From contig NZ_AWSA01000042.1 in the NCBI RefSeq assembly GCF_000576595.1, positions 1-37,217 of the forward strand: DNA of 37,217 nucleotides, given 5' to 3'. The notes beneath the pieces were generated by a model that ran no database searches, was not told where the DNA came from, and worked only from the letters and a program-made list of their open reading frames with translations. A program made the translations under genes and the position numbers. The DNA comes from Intrasporangium oryzae NRRL B-24470. GTDB lineage: Bacteria > Actinomycetota > Actinomycetes > Actinomycetales > Dermatophilaceae. Within the stretch, counting starts at the first letter, position 1; each line of letters starts with the position of its first letter. Below are positions 22,471 through 30,786 of this stretch, piece after piece.

Positions 22471-23603
22471 CCGGCGCGGTACTCGGTGATGGCGCCGATG
22501 ACTCGGTCGGTGTCGGCGTCGGTCATCCCGGCGTGCAGGGGCAGCCGGACCAACCGCATCGACCGGTCGGCTGTGACGGGGCACGGGTTGGGGGTGCGTC
22601 CCAGCTTCCGGCCGGCGGGGGAGGAGTCCAGGGGCTGGTAGTGGAAGGTCGCGACGATGTCCTGCTCCTTCAGGTGCGAGATGAGGCCGGTCTGGTCCTC
22701 GTGGGTGGGCATCATCAGGAAGTAGAGGTGAGCGGGATGCTCGCAACCCTCGGGCACCGTCATCAGCTCGACGCCGTTGTCGGAGGCCCACGCGCCGAGC
22801 TGCTTGTCGTAGCCGTTCCAGACCGCGTGACGTCTGGTCTGGATGTCGTCGAAGCGTTCGAACTGGGCGAGCAGGAGCGCCGCGAGCAGGTCACTGGGAA
22901 GGTAGGAGGAGCCCTGGTCGACCCAGGTGTACTTGTCGACCTGGCCTCGGAGGAACCTCGACCGGTTGGTCCCCTTCTCGCGGAGGATCTCGGCACGCTC
23001 GGCGAACCGCTCGTCGTTGATCAGGATCGCTCCGCCCTCGCCGCTCGTGACGTTCTTGGTGTCGTGCCAGCTCTGCGTGCCGAACGTCCCGAAGGTTCCG
23101 AGGTGCTGCCCGTTGAAGTAGGCGCCCAGCGAGTGCGCGTTGTCCTCCACGATGGCGAGCCCGTGCTGGTCGGCGACCGCCTGGAGCGCCGGGAGGTCAC
23201 ACGCGACCCCGCCGTAGTGGACGATGTAGATCGCCTTGGTCCGGTCGGTGATCGCCGCCGCTGCGCTGACGGGGTCGATGTTCATGGTGGTGGGGTCGAC
23301 GTCGACGAACACGGGAACGGCTCCACGGATGGCGATGGCGGTCGCGGTGGAGGAGAAGGTGAACGAGGGACAGATGACCTCGTCGCCGGGTGCGAGCTCG
23401 AGCAGCATCCCGGCCAGCTCGAGCGCGTGAGTGCATGACGTGGTGAGGAGCGCGTCCCGAGCTCCGGTCCGTTCGACCAACCAGCGTGTCGCCCGCTCGG
23501 TGAAGGGGCCGTCCCCGTGCCAGATGGCTGAGCTCAGGGCCTCTTCGACGTACGCCTGTTCGTTGCCTGCGCGAAAGGGTTGGGAGAACATGATGCGATC
23601 CAT
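22467..23603 (-). CDS. TDP-4-keto-6-deoxyhexose aminotransferase, WecE/RffA-like (DegT/DnrJ/EryC1 family)
   Basis: A 378-residue PLP-dependent sugar aminotransferase of the DegT/DnrJ/EryC1/StrS family. The PLP-binding Lys183 is in SWHDTKNVTSGEGG, and Asp154 in IVEDNAHS contacts the pyridine nitrogen. VICPSFTFSSTATAI and the terminal VRLPLHAGMTDAD motifs agree closely with the WecE/RffA branch, which transfers glutamate nitrogen to C4 of TDP-4-keto-6-deoxyglucose. The gene overlaps the acetyltransferase start by four bases. It is divergent from the GtrA gene, with only 40 bases between start codons, so the promoters must be compact. The upstream enzymes RmlA and RmlB are not in the window. Confidence 0.88.
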   Translation of the reverse strand: MDRIMFSQPFRAGNEQAYVEEALSSAIWHGDGPFTERATRWLVERTGARDALLTTSCTHALELAGMLLELAPGDEVICPSFTFSSTATAIAIRGAVPVFVDVDPTTMNIDPVSAAAAITDRTKAIYIVHYGGVACDLPALQAVADQHGLAIVEDNAHSLGAYFNGQHLGTFGTFGTQSWHDTKNVTSGEGGAILINDERFAERAEILREKGTNRSRFLRGQVDKYTWVDQGSSYLPSDLLAALLLAQFERFDDIQTRRHAVWNGYDKQLGAWASDNGVELMTVPEGCEHPAHLYFLMMPTHEDQTGLISHLKEQDIVATFHYQPLDSSPAGRKLGRTPNPCPVTADRSMRLVRLPLHAGMTDADTDRVIGAITEYRAG

Positions 23604-23643
23604 CCGGTTAGCATCCCATGAGGCGCATGGCTACCCTGTCACG

Positions 23644-24096
23644 GTGCCCCCTCTCCCTCACACCGTCCGGTCTCTCTGGGCCCGCCACGAGATCCGGTAC
23701 CTCGTCGTAGCCGGGTGCACGTCCCTCGGGTATCTCGGCCTCGTCACGCTGGGCCTTGCCCTGGGGTGGTACTACATGGTGGCGATCCTCGTTGCGCAGG
23801 CGATCACCATCGCCGCGGCCTTCCCTGCCTACCGAGTTCTCGTCTTCGAGTCTCGGGGGCGCGTGTGGGGGGATTTCGTCCGGTTCCTGTCCGTCTGGTC
23901 CTCCGGAGCGATCGCCGGCTTGGTGGCGACGCCGTTCCTCGTCGAGGTCTTCGGGATGCACCCGCTGGTGGCCCAGGTCATCGCCATCGTCGTCATCGCC
24001 GTTGCCTCCTACCTCGGCCACCGGTTCTTCTCGTTCCGCGAGCGTCACCCCTCGGCGGATGCCGACCAGCCCGGCGCTGCGGTCCGGGAGAGGTGA
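23644..24096 (+). CDS. GtrA-family membrane protein
   Basis: A 150-residue protein with four predicted membrane helices in the GtrA/DPMS pattern: HEIRYLVVAGCTSLGYLGLV (about 17-36), a second helix near 40-62, an FESRGRVWGDFVRFLSVW linker, then GAIAGLVATPFLV and VIAIVVIAVASYLGHRFFSF. GtrA proteins are thought to flip or transfer polyprenyl-phosphate-linked sugars for cell-surface glycosylation. It is followed by a family 2 glycosyltransferase of the bactoprenol type, the usual GtrA partner. The GTG at 23644 is the best in-frame start; no ribosome site precedes it. Confidence 0.85.
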   Translation: MPPLPHTVRSLWARHEIRYLVVAGCTSLGYLGLVTLGLALGWYYMVAILVAQAITIAAAFPAYRVLVFESRGRVWGDFVRFLSVWSSGAIAGLVATPFLVEVFGMHPLVAQVIAIVVIAVASYLGHRFFSFRERHPSADADQPGAAVRER

Positions 24097-24105
24097 TCCG
24101 TCTTG

Positions 24106-24111
24106 GATAAT
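24106..24111 (+). promoter_or_regulatory. -10 box for a leaderless start (GATAAT)
   Basis: GATAAT (five of six bases of TATAAT) is followed by six bases and the GTG at 24118. This suggests the glycosyltransferase gene has its own leaderless transcript inside the gtrA unit. A TTG at 24103 with GGGAGAGG upstream is the competing, SD-led start. Confidence 0.4.
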
Positions 24112-24117
24112 GCTCGA

Positions 24118-25257
24118 GTGAACCTCTCCGTCATCATCCCGTGCTACCGCTCGCGCCAGACGCTGCCCGAGCTGGTCGAGCGCCTTCAGGTCGAGCTGCC
24201 CAAGATCGCCGAGGCCTACGAGGTCATCCTCGTCGTGGATGGCTCGCCGGATGACACGTATGCCGTCGCGCGGAGTCTCGAGCTCCGGTTCCCCGCCACC
24301 GTCCGCGCGCTGCTGCTGCGACGCAACTATGGCCAGCACAACGCCCTCCTGGCCGGTCTGGCTCGCGCCAAGTACGAGTTCACGGTGACGATGGATGACG
24401 ACCTCCAGCACCGGCCCGAGGAGCTGGCGACGCTGATCGCCCCTCTGTCGGACCCGTTGGTGGACCTGGTCTACGGCGTTGCCGTCGAGGAGGAGCACGG
24501 TGTCTTCCGTTCGCTCGCCTCCCGGATGGTCAAGGCGGCCCTCTCGGCGGCGGACGTGCCCAGCGCGCGGGACGTCAGCGCCTTCCGTGCCTTCCGCACC
24601 GACCTTCGCGACGGTTTCGCCCACGTCGCAGACCCCTTCGCATCCATCGACGTGCTGCTCAGCTGGACCACCAACTCGATCCGCAGGGTCGAGATCACCA
24701 TGGACCACCGCACGGTCGGCACGTCCTCCTACACGTTCTCGAGCCTCGCACGGCACGCGATGAACATGGTGACCGGCTACGGCACCGTTCCCCTGAAGCT
24801 CGTGACGTGGCTCGGTTTCGGGTGTTCGCTCCTCGGGTTCGCCCTGCTCGTCTTCGTCCTCGTGCGCTTCATCGCCGGAGACATCGCGGTCGCAGGCTTC
24901 ACCACGCTGGCGTCCATGCTCGCGATCCTCAGCGGGGCCATGATGCTGTCCATCGGCATCCTCGGCGAGTACATCGGCCGGTTGCACTTCCGCTCCATGC
25001 AGCGCCCCACGTTCCTCGTCCGTGTCGACGGTGGCGAGGGGGGTCCTCGAGCCGGGATTCCCGGCACGGAGCTCGAGGCTGTCGTCGAGGAGAAGCACCC
25101 GGACGAGATCGCGGCGGCGCTGTCCGCACGGTATGCAGGCGGCCCTGCGCCTGCAGCGCCCGGCGAGCCCCGCGACCCTGCCCCGGCTCTCGACGCGAAC
25201 CAGGCCGACGGAGTGACGCCGAGCCCCGAGTCGCTGGCGGTTCACCGCGAGGGGTGA
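24118..25257 (+). CDS. Family 2 glycosyltransferase (polyprenyl-phosphate sugar synthase type)
   Basis: A 379-residue GT2 enzyme related to bactoprenol glucosyltransferase/dolichyl-phosphate mannose synthase, transferring a nucleotide-activated sugar to polyprenyl phosphate on the cytoplasmic side. The GT-A domain starts VNLSVIIPCYRSRQTL. The metal-binding acidic motif is Asp93-Asp94-Asp95 in TMDDDLQHRP. Two C-terminal membrane helices (about 225-250 and 260-285) precede IGILGEYIGRLHF. A tail of about 65 residues, Pro/Ala/Glu-rich, is longer than usual. It follows gtrA by 21 bases; the pair probably decorates a surface polymer with the sugar made by the divergent aminotransferase/acetyltransferase pair (inference). 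Confidence 0.88.
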   Translation: MNLSVIIPCYRSRQTLPELVERLQVELPKIAEAYEVILVVDGSPDDTYAVARSLELRFPATVRALLLRRNYGQHNALLAGLARAKYEFTVTMDDDLQHRPEELATLIAPLSDPLVDLVYGVAVEEEHGVFRSLASRMVKAALSAADVPSARDVSAFRAFRTDLRDGFAHVADPFASIDVLLSWTTNSIRRVEITMDHRTVGTSSYTFSSLARHAMNMVTGYGTVPLKLVTWLGFGCSLLGFALLVFVLVRFIAGDIAVAGFTTLASMLAILSGAMMLSIGILGEYIGRLHFRSMQRPTFLVRVDGGEGGPRAGIPGTELEAVVEEKHPDEIAAALSARYAGGPAPAAPGEPRDPAPALDANQADGVTPSPESLAVHREG

Positions 25258-25358
25258 CCCTGCTCCATCGGCGTGCTTCGCCGGTCGAGGGGCCTCGCGC
25301 AGCAGCCCCACGGCGAGGACTGAGGGGTTCCGGCAACCCTCGGACGCCACTGATACGA

Positions 25359-25390
25359 CAGGGCCCCGAGGATGTCTCCTCGGGGCCCTG
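25359..25390. terminator. Perfect 14-bp hairpin terminator after the glycosyltransferase gene
   Basis: Arms at 25359-25372 and 25377-25390 around the loop TGTC are exact complements, followed on the plus strand by the pyrimidine-rich TCCTTCTGCC. It lies between convergent genes. Confidence 0.8.
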
Positions 25391-25397
25391 TCCTTCT

Positions 25398-25424
25398 GCC
25401 TGGCCCGGTTCGAGCGGGCCAGGC
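25398..25424. terminator. Second hairpin, after the MFS exporter gene
   Basis: GCCTGGCCCG (25398-25407) pairs perfectly with 25415-25424 across a seven-base loop. It lies eight bases past the exporter stop on the minus strand. With the preceding hairpin it isolates the two convergent units. Confidence 0.7.
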
Positions 25425-25432
25425 GGCGGCAC

Positions 25433-26980
25433 TCAGCCGATGTGCACCGGCTCCGCCCCGTCGTGGGCCAGCTCCCGATGCTTGACGTTGAGGAACACGA
25501 GCGTGATGAGGCCACCGATGGCGATCATGATGGCCGCCACGACGTAGGCGTGGCTCGCGCCGTAGGTGAACGCCTCGGCGCTGATCGCTTTCTTGGCCGC
25601 GGCCATCTGCTCGGCCGTGGGGGCCGGGCCGCCCGTCGGCATCTTCGCCGTGAGCTCGGCGACCTTGTCGTTGAGGTTGTTGACGAAGATCGTGCTCAGC
25701 GTCGCGAGGCCGAGCGTGCCACCGACCTGCTGCATCGTGTTGAGCACGGCCGACGCGACCGAGGAGTCCTCGTGCGCCACGGCGTGGACGGCCGTCAGCG
25801 TCAGCGGGACGAAGATCAGACCCAGCCCGAACGCAAGGACGACGATCCACGGCAGGAGGTTCGCGACATACGTGCTGTCGGGCTCGAGGTGGCTGAAGCC
25901 CCACATGCCGAGCGTCGCGAAGCCGGCGCCGGTGCCGGAGATCCAGCGCGGGTCCATGCGGGAGATGGCCTGCGAGGCCACCTGCGCCGCGATGACGATC
26001 CCGAACGAGAACGGCAGGAACGCGAGACCGGTCTTGAGGGCGGAGTAGCCGAGGATCGTCTGGATGTAGATGCCGAGGAAGTAGAACATCGCGAACATCG
26101 CCGCGCCGACGATGAGCATGACGAAGTACGACGTGCCGCGGGTCCGGTCGGTGAGGATGCGCATCGGGAGCAGCGGGTGCTTCGTCCGCGTCTCGATGAC
26201 CACGAAGGCGAGGAGCAGGACCGCACCGACCGCGAGGTAGGTGACCGTCGTCGGGTCGCTCCACGACGAGCTGGCGGCGTGCGTCAGGCCGTAGACGAGC
26301 GACGAGAGACCGGCGATCGAGGTGATCGCCCCGGGGACATCGAGGGAGCCGCGCCCGTCCTCCGACTCGGTGAGGACCCGCTGGGCGGCGAAGGCGACGA
26401 CGAGCCCGATGGGCAGGTTGATGAAGAAGTTCCAGCGCCAGTCGATCTCCGTGAGGATGCCGCCGAGGATGAGGCCGATGGCGGCGCCCGCTCCCGACAT
26501 CGCGGCGAACACGCCCATGGCGCGGTTGCGCTCCTTGCCGGCGGGGAACGTCGTCGTGATGAGGGCGAGCGCGTTGGGTGCAGCGAGCGCGCCACCGAGC
26601 CCCTGCACGGCGCGGGCGATGAGCATCACGGACTCGCTCTGCGCGAGACCGGCGGCGAGCGAGGAGGCCGTGAAGAGCGCGACGCCCCACACGAACATCC
26701 GACGGCGACCGTAGAGGTCACCGAGCCGGCCGCCGAGCAGGAGCACGCCACCGAAGGCGAGCGTGTAGATCGTGATGACCCACTGCAGGTTGGCCTGGCT
26801 GAAGCCGAGGTCGACCTGCAGGTGCGGCAGGGCGATGTTCACGATGGTGCCGTCGAGCACGATCATCAGCTGAGCGGCGCAGATGATGACGAGCGCCAGG
26901 CCGAGGCGCTTGGGCGGCGCGTCGTGGGAGGTGAACTCGCCGGTCGGCTCGTTCACCTCGTCGACTCTGGTCGAAGACAT
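25433..26980 (-). CDS. MFS drug exporter, DHA2 (EmrB/QacA) family
   Basis: A 515-residue major facilitator with about 14 membrane helices, a proton-driven exporter of lipophilic or cationic compounds. DHA2 hallmarks include the charged helix-1 motif LMIVLDGTIVNIALPHL, motif A as GGRLGDLYGRRRMF, the ARAVQGLGGALAAPNAL helix and IDWRWNFFINLPIG. The start ATG at 26980 has GAGAGGAA upstream; an open frame further upstream is not coding. The TetR gene precedes it on the same strand by 46 bases, so the pair forms a self-regulated efflux operon. The substrate cannot be read from sequence. Confidence 0.92.
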   Translation of the reverse strand: MSSTRVDEVNEPTGEFTSHDAPPKRLGLALVIICAAQLMIVLDGTIVNIALPHLQVDLGFSQANLQWVITIYTLAFGGVLLLGGRLGDLYGRRRMFVWGVALFTASSLAAGLAQSESVMLIARAVQGLGGALAAPNALALITTTFPAGKERNRAMGVFAAMSGAGAAIGLILGGILTEIDWRWNFFINLPIGLVVAFAAQRVLTESEDGRGSLDVPGAITSIAGLSSLVYGLTHAASSSWSDPTTVTYLAVGAVLLLAFVVIETRTKHPLLPMRILTDRTRGTSYFVMLIVGAAMFAMFYFLGIYIQTILGYSALKTGLAFLPFSFGIVIAAQVASQAISRMDPRWISGTGAGFATLGMWGFSHLEPDSTYVANLLPWIVVLAFGLGLIFVPLTLTAVHAVAHEDSSVASAVLNTMQQVGGTLGLATLSTIFVNNLNDKVAELTAKMPTGGPAPTAEQMAAAKKAISAEAFTYGASHAYVVAAIMIAIGGLITLVFLNVKHRELAHDGAEPVHIG

Positions 26981-27026
26981 GGGTTTCCTCTCGAAGGGCG
27001 TTCGGGGTTGACGTGAGACGCCGCGG

Positions 27027-27650
27027 TCAGGCGCCGGCTCCCGGCCGGCAGGTGAGCGTGGCGGCACAGGCCGGGAGGACGACGCTGTCCACCAGCTGGG
27101 CGATGCGCTCCGCGCGCGGTCGCTGTCCCGTGAGCATGGCCTCGTGGATCAGCAGCGCGGGGAGGATGGTCACGAGCGTGTCGAGGTCGGCGTCGGCGCC
27201 GATCTCACCGCGTGCCTGGGCACTGCGGAGCACGGCTCGTCCGGCCGCGGTCTTGGGCTCGACGAACCGGGTCCGGAGACCTTCGGCGAGGAGCGGATCG
27301 CGGTGGATGACCGGGAGCAGGGCACCCCAGGCTCCGACGACCACGTCGTCGTCGAGTCCGCCCGCGGCGCACGCCTGCGCCAGGAGGTCGTCGCGCAGGC
27401 AGCCGGTGTTGGGCTCCTGCTCGGCGGGGGCATCCATGAAGAGGCTGACGCAGTCGATGATGAGGTCGCGTTTGTGCGGCCAGCGGCGGTAGAGCGTGGC
27501 CTTGGAGGCCCGTGCCGCGGCTGCGACCGCGTCGAAGGTCAGCCGGTCGTAGCCGACGTCCCGCAGGACGTCGATGGCCGCCTGGAGGATCTCGACCTCG
27601 CGGTCGCCGACGACGCGAGGACGCGGTGTCGCCGCGGTCTCTGCCGTCAT
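27027..27650 (-). CDS. TetR-family transcriptional repressor
   Basis: A 207-residue TetR/AcrR regulator. The N-terminal helix-turn-helix is clear: REVEILQAAIDVLRDVGYDRLT, then FDAVAAAARASKATLYRRWPHKRDLI (about residues 17-64). The C-terminal ligand-binding domain (TetR_C_16/11-like) follows. It probably represses the operon made of itself and the downstream exporter, and is released by an exported drug. A perfect palindrome 28 bases upstream of the start is the obvious operator. ATG 27650 is used; GTG 27656 is an alternative with the G-rich run GGGGGGG just before it. Confidence 0.9.
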   Translation of the reverse strand: MTAETAATPRPRVVGDREVEILQAAIDVLRDVGYDRLTFDAVAAAARASKATLYRRWPHKRDLIIDCVSLFMDAPAEQEPNTGCLRDDLLAQACAAGGLDDDVVVGAWGALLPVIHRDPLLAEGLRTRFVEPKTAAGRAVLRSAQARGEIGADADLDTLVTILPALLIHEAMLTGQRPRAERIAQLVDSVVLPACAATLTCRPGAGA

Positions 27651-27677
27651 GGTCACCCCCCCGGGCCAGCCAGATGA

Positions 27678-27694
27678 AACGAAACGGTTTCGTT
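27678..27694. promoter_or_regulatory. Palindromic TetR-type operator
   Basis: AACGAAACGGTTTCGTT has two perfect 8-bp arms around one central G, in an AT-rich patch directly upstream of the tetR start. Size and symmetry fit a TetR dimer site for autoregulation. Confidence 0.7.
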
Positions 27695-27783
27695 CCACAT
27701 CGAGGGTACGCCGCCGCGTCGGCCCGCGCAAACTCCTTTACGCCGGACGACCAACCGGGACCGGGGAGTGGGAGGGGATGGGG

Positions 27784-28464
27784 TCAGTGGGGCTGGCTCG
27801 GCGGGTTGGTCCGGACCAGCCAGACCCCCGCGGCGAGGCCGACCAGACCGATGACGTATGCCGCTGGGCCCAGTCCCAGCGACCGGCCGTGGATCGCTGC
27901 GGCGGCGCAGCACACAACGGCTGCGGCGCTGAAGGCGATCCCGATGAGGCGGCCCCAGCGGTGCACCGCAGCCGACGCGAGCTGGCCAGCGGGTGGCATC
28001 GAGGCGCTGAGGGCGGTCGCGGCGTGCGACACGAGCAGTCCGGCGGCAGCGGGGAGCGACCACCACGTGAAGCTCCCGCTGTCGGTGAGCAGGAACCACC
28101 CGTAGAGCATGAGGGCCCAGAAGCCCAGGGACATTCCCGACCCGGCCATCGAGAGTGTGAGGACCGGGACGAGAACGAGCAGCCACCAGATGAGATCGAA
28201 CCCGCCGGCAGCGAAGTAGAGCGCGACGAGGAAGAGGGCCGCGCCGCCGGTGCTCACCGCGCCGAGGGCGAGCTGCCCGCTCGACCATTCGGGGCCGGCC
28301 CCGAGGCGCAGGGTGCGGTAGGACGTGGCGGGGCGGCTCGGGGAAGCCGTGACCGCCGGCTGCTCGGCCGACGACCCGCCGGCCCGGCTGTCCGGGCGGC
28401 CGTCGGGACGGCCGTCAGGGGGAGAGCCGGGGCGGTCGCCATGATGTGTGGGCTGCTCGCTCAT
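27784..28464 (-). CDS. Membrane protein at the end of the MoxR/DUF58 operon
   Basis: A 226-residue protein with no recognised family. Residues 1-65 are hydrophilic and Pro/Gly/Arg/Asp-rich. Six or so hydrophobic helices then fill the rest, e.g. GGAALFLVALYFAAGGFDLIWWLLVLVPVLTL split into two. It starts four bases after the DUF58 stop and so is almost certainly the last gene of the MoxR operon. The final helix-coding part contains a copy of the 15-base element GTATGCCGCTGGGCC (27856-27870), read on this strand as Gly-Pro-Ala-Ala-Tyr. The next 133 bases carry the tetR promoter and operator. Confidence 0.75.
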   Translation of the reverse strand: MSEQPTHHGDRPGSPPDGRPDGRPDSRAGGSSAEQPAVTASPSRPATSYRTLRLGAGPEWSSGQLALGAVSTGGAALFLVALYFAAGGFDLIWWLLVLVPVLTLSMAGSGMSLGFWALMLYGWFLLTDSGSFTWWSLPAAAGLLVSHAATALSASMPPAGQLASAAVHRWGRLIGIAFSAAAVVCCAAAAIHGRSLGLGPAAYVIGLVGLAAGVWLVRTNPPSQPH

Positions 28465-28468
28465 CCGG

Positions 28469-29785
28469 TCACCGCCTCGACATCCGGGGCGCGGAGGCCC
28501 GGCGTGCGATGTCCCGAAGCACATGGTCGAGGGACCCCGGCCCCCGCCAGGGCACGACGGGCACGCCGCGGCTCGTCAGGCTGTGGACCTGGGCTGCCCT
28601 GGACAGCAGGCGGATTCGCCACGCCAGGGACTCATGCACGTTGGCCGGGTTGGCGACGAGGTGCTCGGGGAAGGTGTCGACCACGATGACGGTGAGGCCG
28701 CGGGAGGCGAGCGTGTGGGCGAGCGCGACCATGGTCGGCTCGATCAGGGGAGAGAGGACGAGGCAGAGGGCCATCGGGTCGACCCCGCGGATCGCGTGCT
28801 CGCCCTCGTCGCGCCGCTCCGTCGCCGGAGCGATGGAGGCGAGCGTGTCGAGGACGCGGCGCAGATGGTGGTTGCCGGAACCGACGCCGATCGGTGCGAC
28901 GTCGGCGGCACCAACGGTGCGCAGGCTGAGACGGTCGTTGGCGCGCAGGAAGTGCTCACTGATCGCCCCGGCAGCGCGGACGGTCACGTCGAGGCTCGTC
29001 GGGCGTCCGTCGATGCCTTCGCGGGGGCCCAGATCGCTGTACGCGTCGACGAGGAGGAAGACGTGGGCGTCCTCGTCGCTGAACGTCGACGTGACGTGGA
29101 GGTCGCCGGTCCGCAGGGAGACGGGCCAGTGGATCCGGCGGAGGCGGTCGCCGGGATGGAAGCGTCGGATCGTGTTGAACTCGGTCCCGGACCCGGGGTG
29201 CGACGAGCGGTTCTGGCCCACGATCCCCCGAGGGTGCGGGGTCGGCGCACTCGTGTCGAAGGCGCTGGGCAGCGGCAGGGCGCAGATGTCGAGGTCGGGC
29301 AGGTCGGTCGGCCCGACCCGGAAGGCACCCCAGGCGCTCGTCAGCGTGAGGCTGAGGGTGCCGACCCGGTGCCGGCCCCAGCGCAGGCTTCGCAGCCCGA
29401 GGACGGCGACACCGTCGTCATCGAGCCGGGCGATCCCGCTCGCGGGCTTGCGCTCGACCCAGGCCGTCGACGCGAGGGTGACGACCCCGTCAGCCTGCCG
29501 GACGGGCGGATCGGCGTGCACGACGAGCGTCGTGACCCCACCCTCCCGGAGGGTGGCGTCGCCGAGGGCAGCCCGCCCGGTCACGGCTGCGCGGGGACGG
29601 GCCAGGTGCCCCCACCCCGCCGCGACGGCAAGCGGGGCGGCGATGACGAGCAGGTCGGGGCGGCGGCCGAGCACGGCTGCGACCCCGCAGACCGACGCGA
29701 GGATGACGGCCCGGGCGTGCGCGGCCGTCGGGTGCCAGTCACCGAGTGACCGCTCGGTCGTCGTGCGTCGTCGCTGCGACACCAT
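28469..29785 (-). CDS. DUF58 domain protein
   Basis: A 438-residue DUF58 protein, the usual partner of MoxR AAA+ ATPases. Two N-terminal hydrophobic segments (about 20-55) are followed by an immunoglobulin-like beta region. The diagnostic DUF58 motif reads EFNTIRRFHPGDRLRRIHW, and a von Willebrand A-like domain contains VFLLVDAYSDLG and TVIVVDTFPEHL. Such proteins are thought to act with MoxR in chaperone-like maturation of envelope or metallo-complexes; the client is unknown. It begins 14 bases after the MoxR stop and ends four bases before the next gene start. Confidence 0.88.
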   Translation of the reverse strand: MVSQRRRTTTERSLGDWHPTAAHARAVILASVCGVAAVLGRRPDLLVIAAPLAVAAGWGHLARPRAAVTGRAALGDATLREGGVTTLVVHADPPVRQADGVVTLASTAWVERKPASGIARLDDDGVAVLGLRSLRWGRHRVGTLSLTLTSAWGAFRVGPTDLPDLDICALPLPSAFDTSAPTPHPRGIVGQNRSSHPGSGTEFNTIRRFHPGDRLRRIHWPVSLRTGDLHVTSTFSDEDAHVFLLVDAYSDLGPREGIDGRPTSLDVTVRAAGAISEHFLRANDRLSLRTVGAADVAPIGVGSGNHHLRRVLDTLASIAPATERRDEGEHAIRGVDPMALCLVLSPLIEPTMVALAHTLASRGLTVIVVDTFPEHLVANPANVHESLAWRIRLLSRAAQVHSLTSRGVPVVPWRGPGSLDHVLRDIARRASAPRMSRR

Positions 29786-29799
29786 GTCGTCCCGGTCCC

Positions 29800-30786
29800 T
29801 CAGATCGCCGTCGGGGGGACGCTCGTCTCCCGGGCGGAGGGAGCCGGCACCGAGCGCAGGACACTGTTGACGACGTGGGAGCCGCTGATGTTGCTCATCC
29901 ACAGCTCCGGCTTGACGGTGATCCGGTGGGCGAGGACGGGACGGGCCACCGCCTTGACGTCCTCGGGGGTCACGTAGTCGCGGCCGTCGGTCACGGCATA
30001 CGCCCGGGAGCAGAGCAGCAGGCCGAGCGCGCCGCGCGGCGAGGCCCCCATGAGCACGTCGCCGTGGACGCGGGTCGCGGACGTCAGGGCGACGCAGTAC
30101 CTGCCGATCGACTCGTCGACCTCCGTCGCCTCGATCGCCGCCTGCATCTCGAGGAGCTGGCCGGGACTCACGACGGCGTCGAGCGTCTGCTCCTCCTGCT
30201 GGCGAGCCATGCGGTTGGCGAGGATGCGCCACTCCTCCTCGAACGACGGGTATCCGAAGGAGACCCGCATGAGGAAGCGGTCGAGCTGGGCCTCGGGGAG
30301 GGGGTAGGTCCCTTCGTACTCGACGGGGTTGGCGGTGGCGAGGACGTGGAACGGGCGGGGGAGCGCGAACGTCCTGCCCTCGACGGTGACCTGCCTCTCC
30401 TGCATCGCCTCGAGCAGGGCCGCCTGGGTCTTGGGCGGTGTCCGGTTGATCTCGTCGGCGAGGAGCAGGCCCGTGAAGAGCGGCCCCGCCCGGAACTCGA
30501 AGTCGTGGATGCGCTGGTCGAAGACGAACGAGCCGGTGATGTCGCCCGGCAGCAGGTCTGGCGTGAACTGCGCGCGCTTGAAGTCGAGGCCGAGCGTCTG
30601 GGCGAAGCTGCGCGCCGCGAGCGTCTTGCCGAGCCCGGGGAAGTCCTCCATCAGCACGTGGCCGCCCGCGAGGATCCCGGACAGGACGAGCCGCAGTGCG
30701 GAACGCTTGCCGACGACGGCCTTCTCGACCTCCGTGAGGATCGCGTTGCTGAGGTCGCTGACGTGGCGCAGTTGCATGGTCACCAT
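29800..30786 (-). CDS. MoxR-family AAA+ ATPase
   Basis: A 328-residue AAA+ ATPase of the MoxR (RavA/YeaC-related) group. Walker A is DFPGLGKT (48-55). Walker B is LLLADEINRTPPKTQ with Asp111-Glu112, and VLATANPVEYEGTYPLPEAQLDRF holds sensor 1 and the arginine-finger region. A C-terminal lid domain follows. It probably works with the DUF58 protein encoded next. The start overlaps the preceding stop: ATG 30786, GTG 30783 (GTGA overlap) and ATG 30777 are all in frame, and 30786 is used. Octamer copy 29994-30001 encodes Tyr-Ala in CSRAYAVTDGRDYVTPED. Confidence 0.92.
   Translation of the reverse strand: MVTMQLRHVSDLSNAILTEVEKAVVGKRSALRLVLSGILAGGHVLMEDFPGLGKTLAARSFAQTLGLDFKRAQFTPDLLPGDITGSFVFDQRIHDFEFRAGPLFTGLLLADEINRTPPKTQAALLEAMQERQVTVEGRTFALPRPFHVLATANPVEYEGTYPLPEAQLDRFLMRVSFGYPSFEEEWRILANRMARQQEEQTLDAVVSPGQLLEMQAAIEATEVDESIGRYCVALTSATRVHGDVLMGASPRGALGLLLCSRAYAVTDGRDYVTPEDVKAVARPVLAHRITVKPELWMSNISGSHVVNSVLRSVPAPSARETSVPPTAI

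Noticed and set aside
22763-23438. Overlapping frames on both strands within the aminotransferase gene
   Set aside because: They are low-complexity Arg/Ser/Pro translations in the wrong frame of a clear PLP enzyme.
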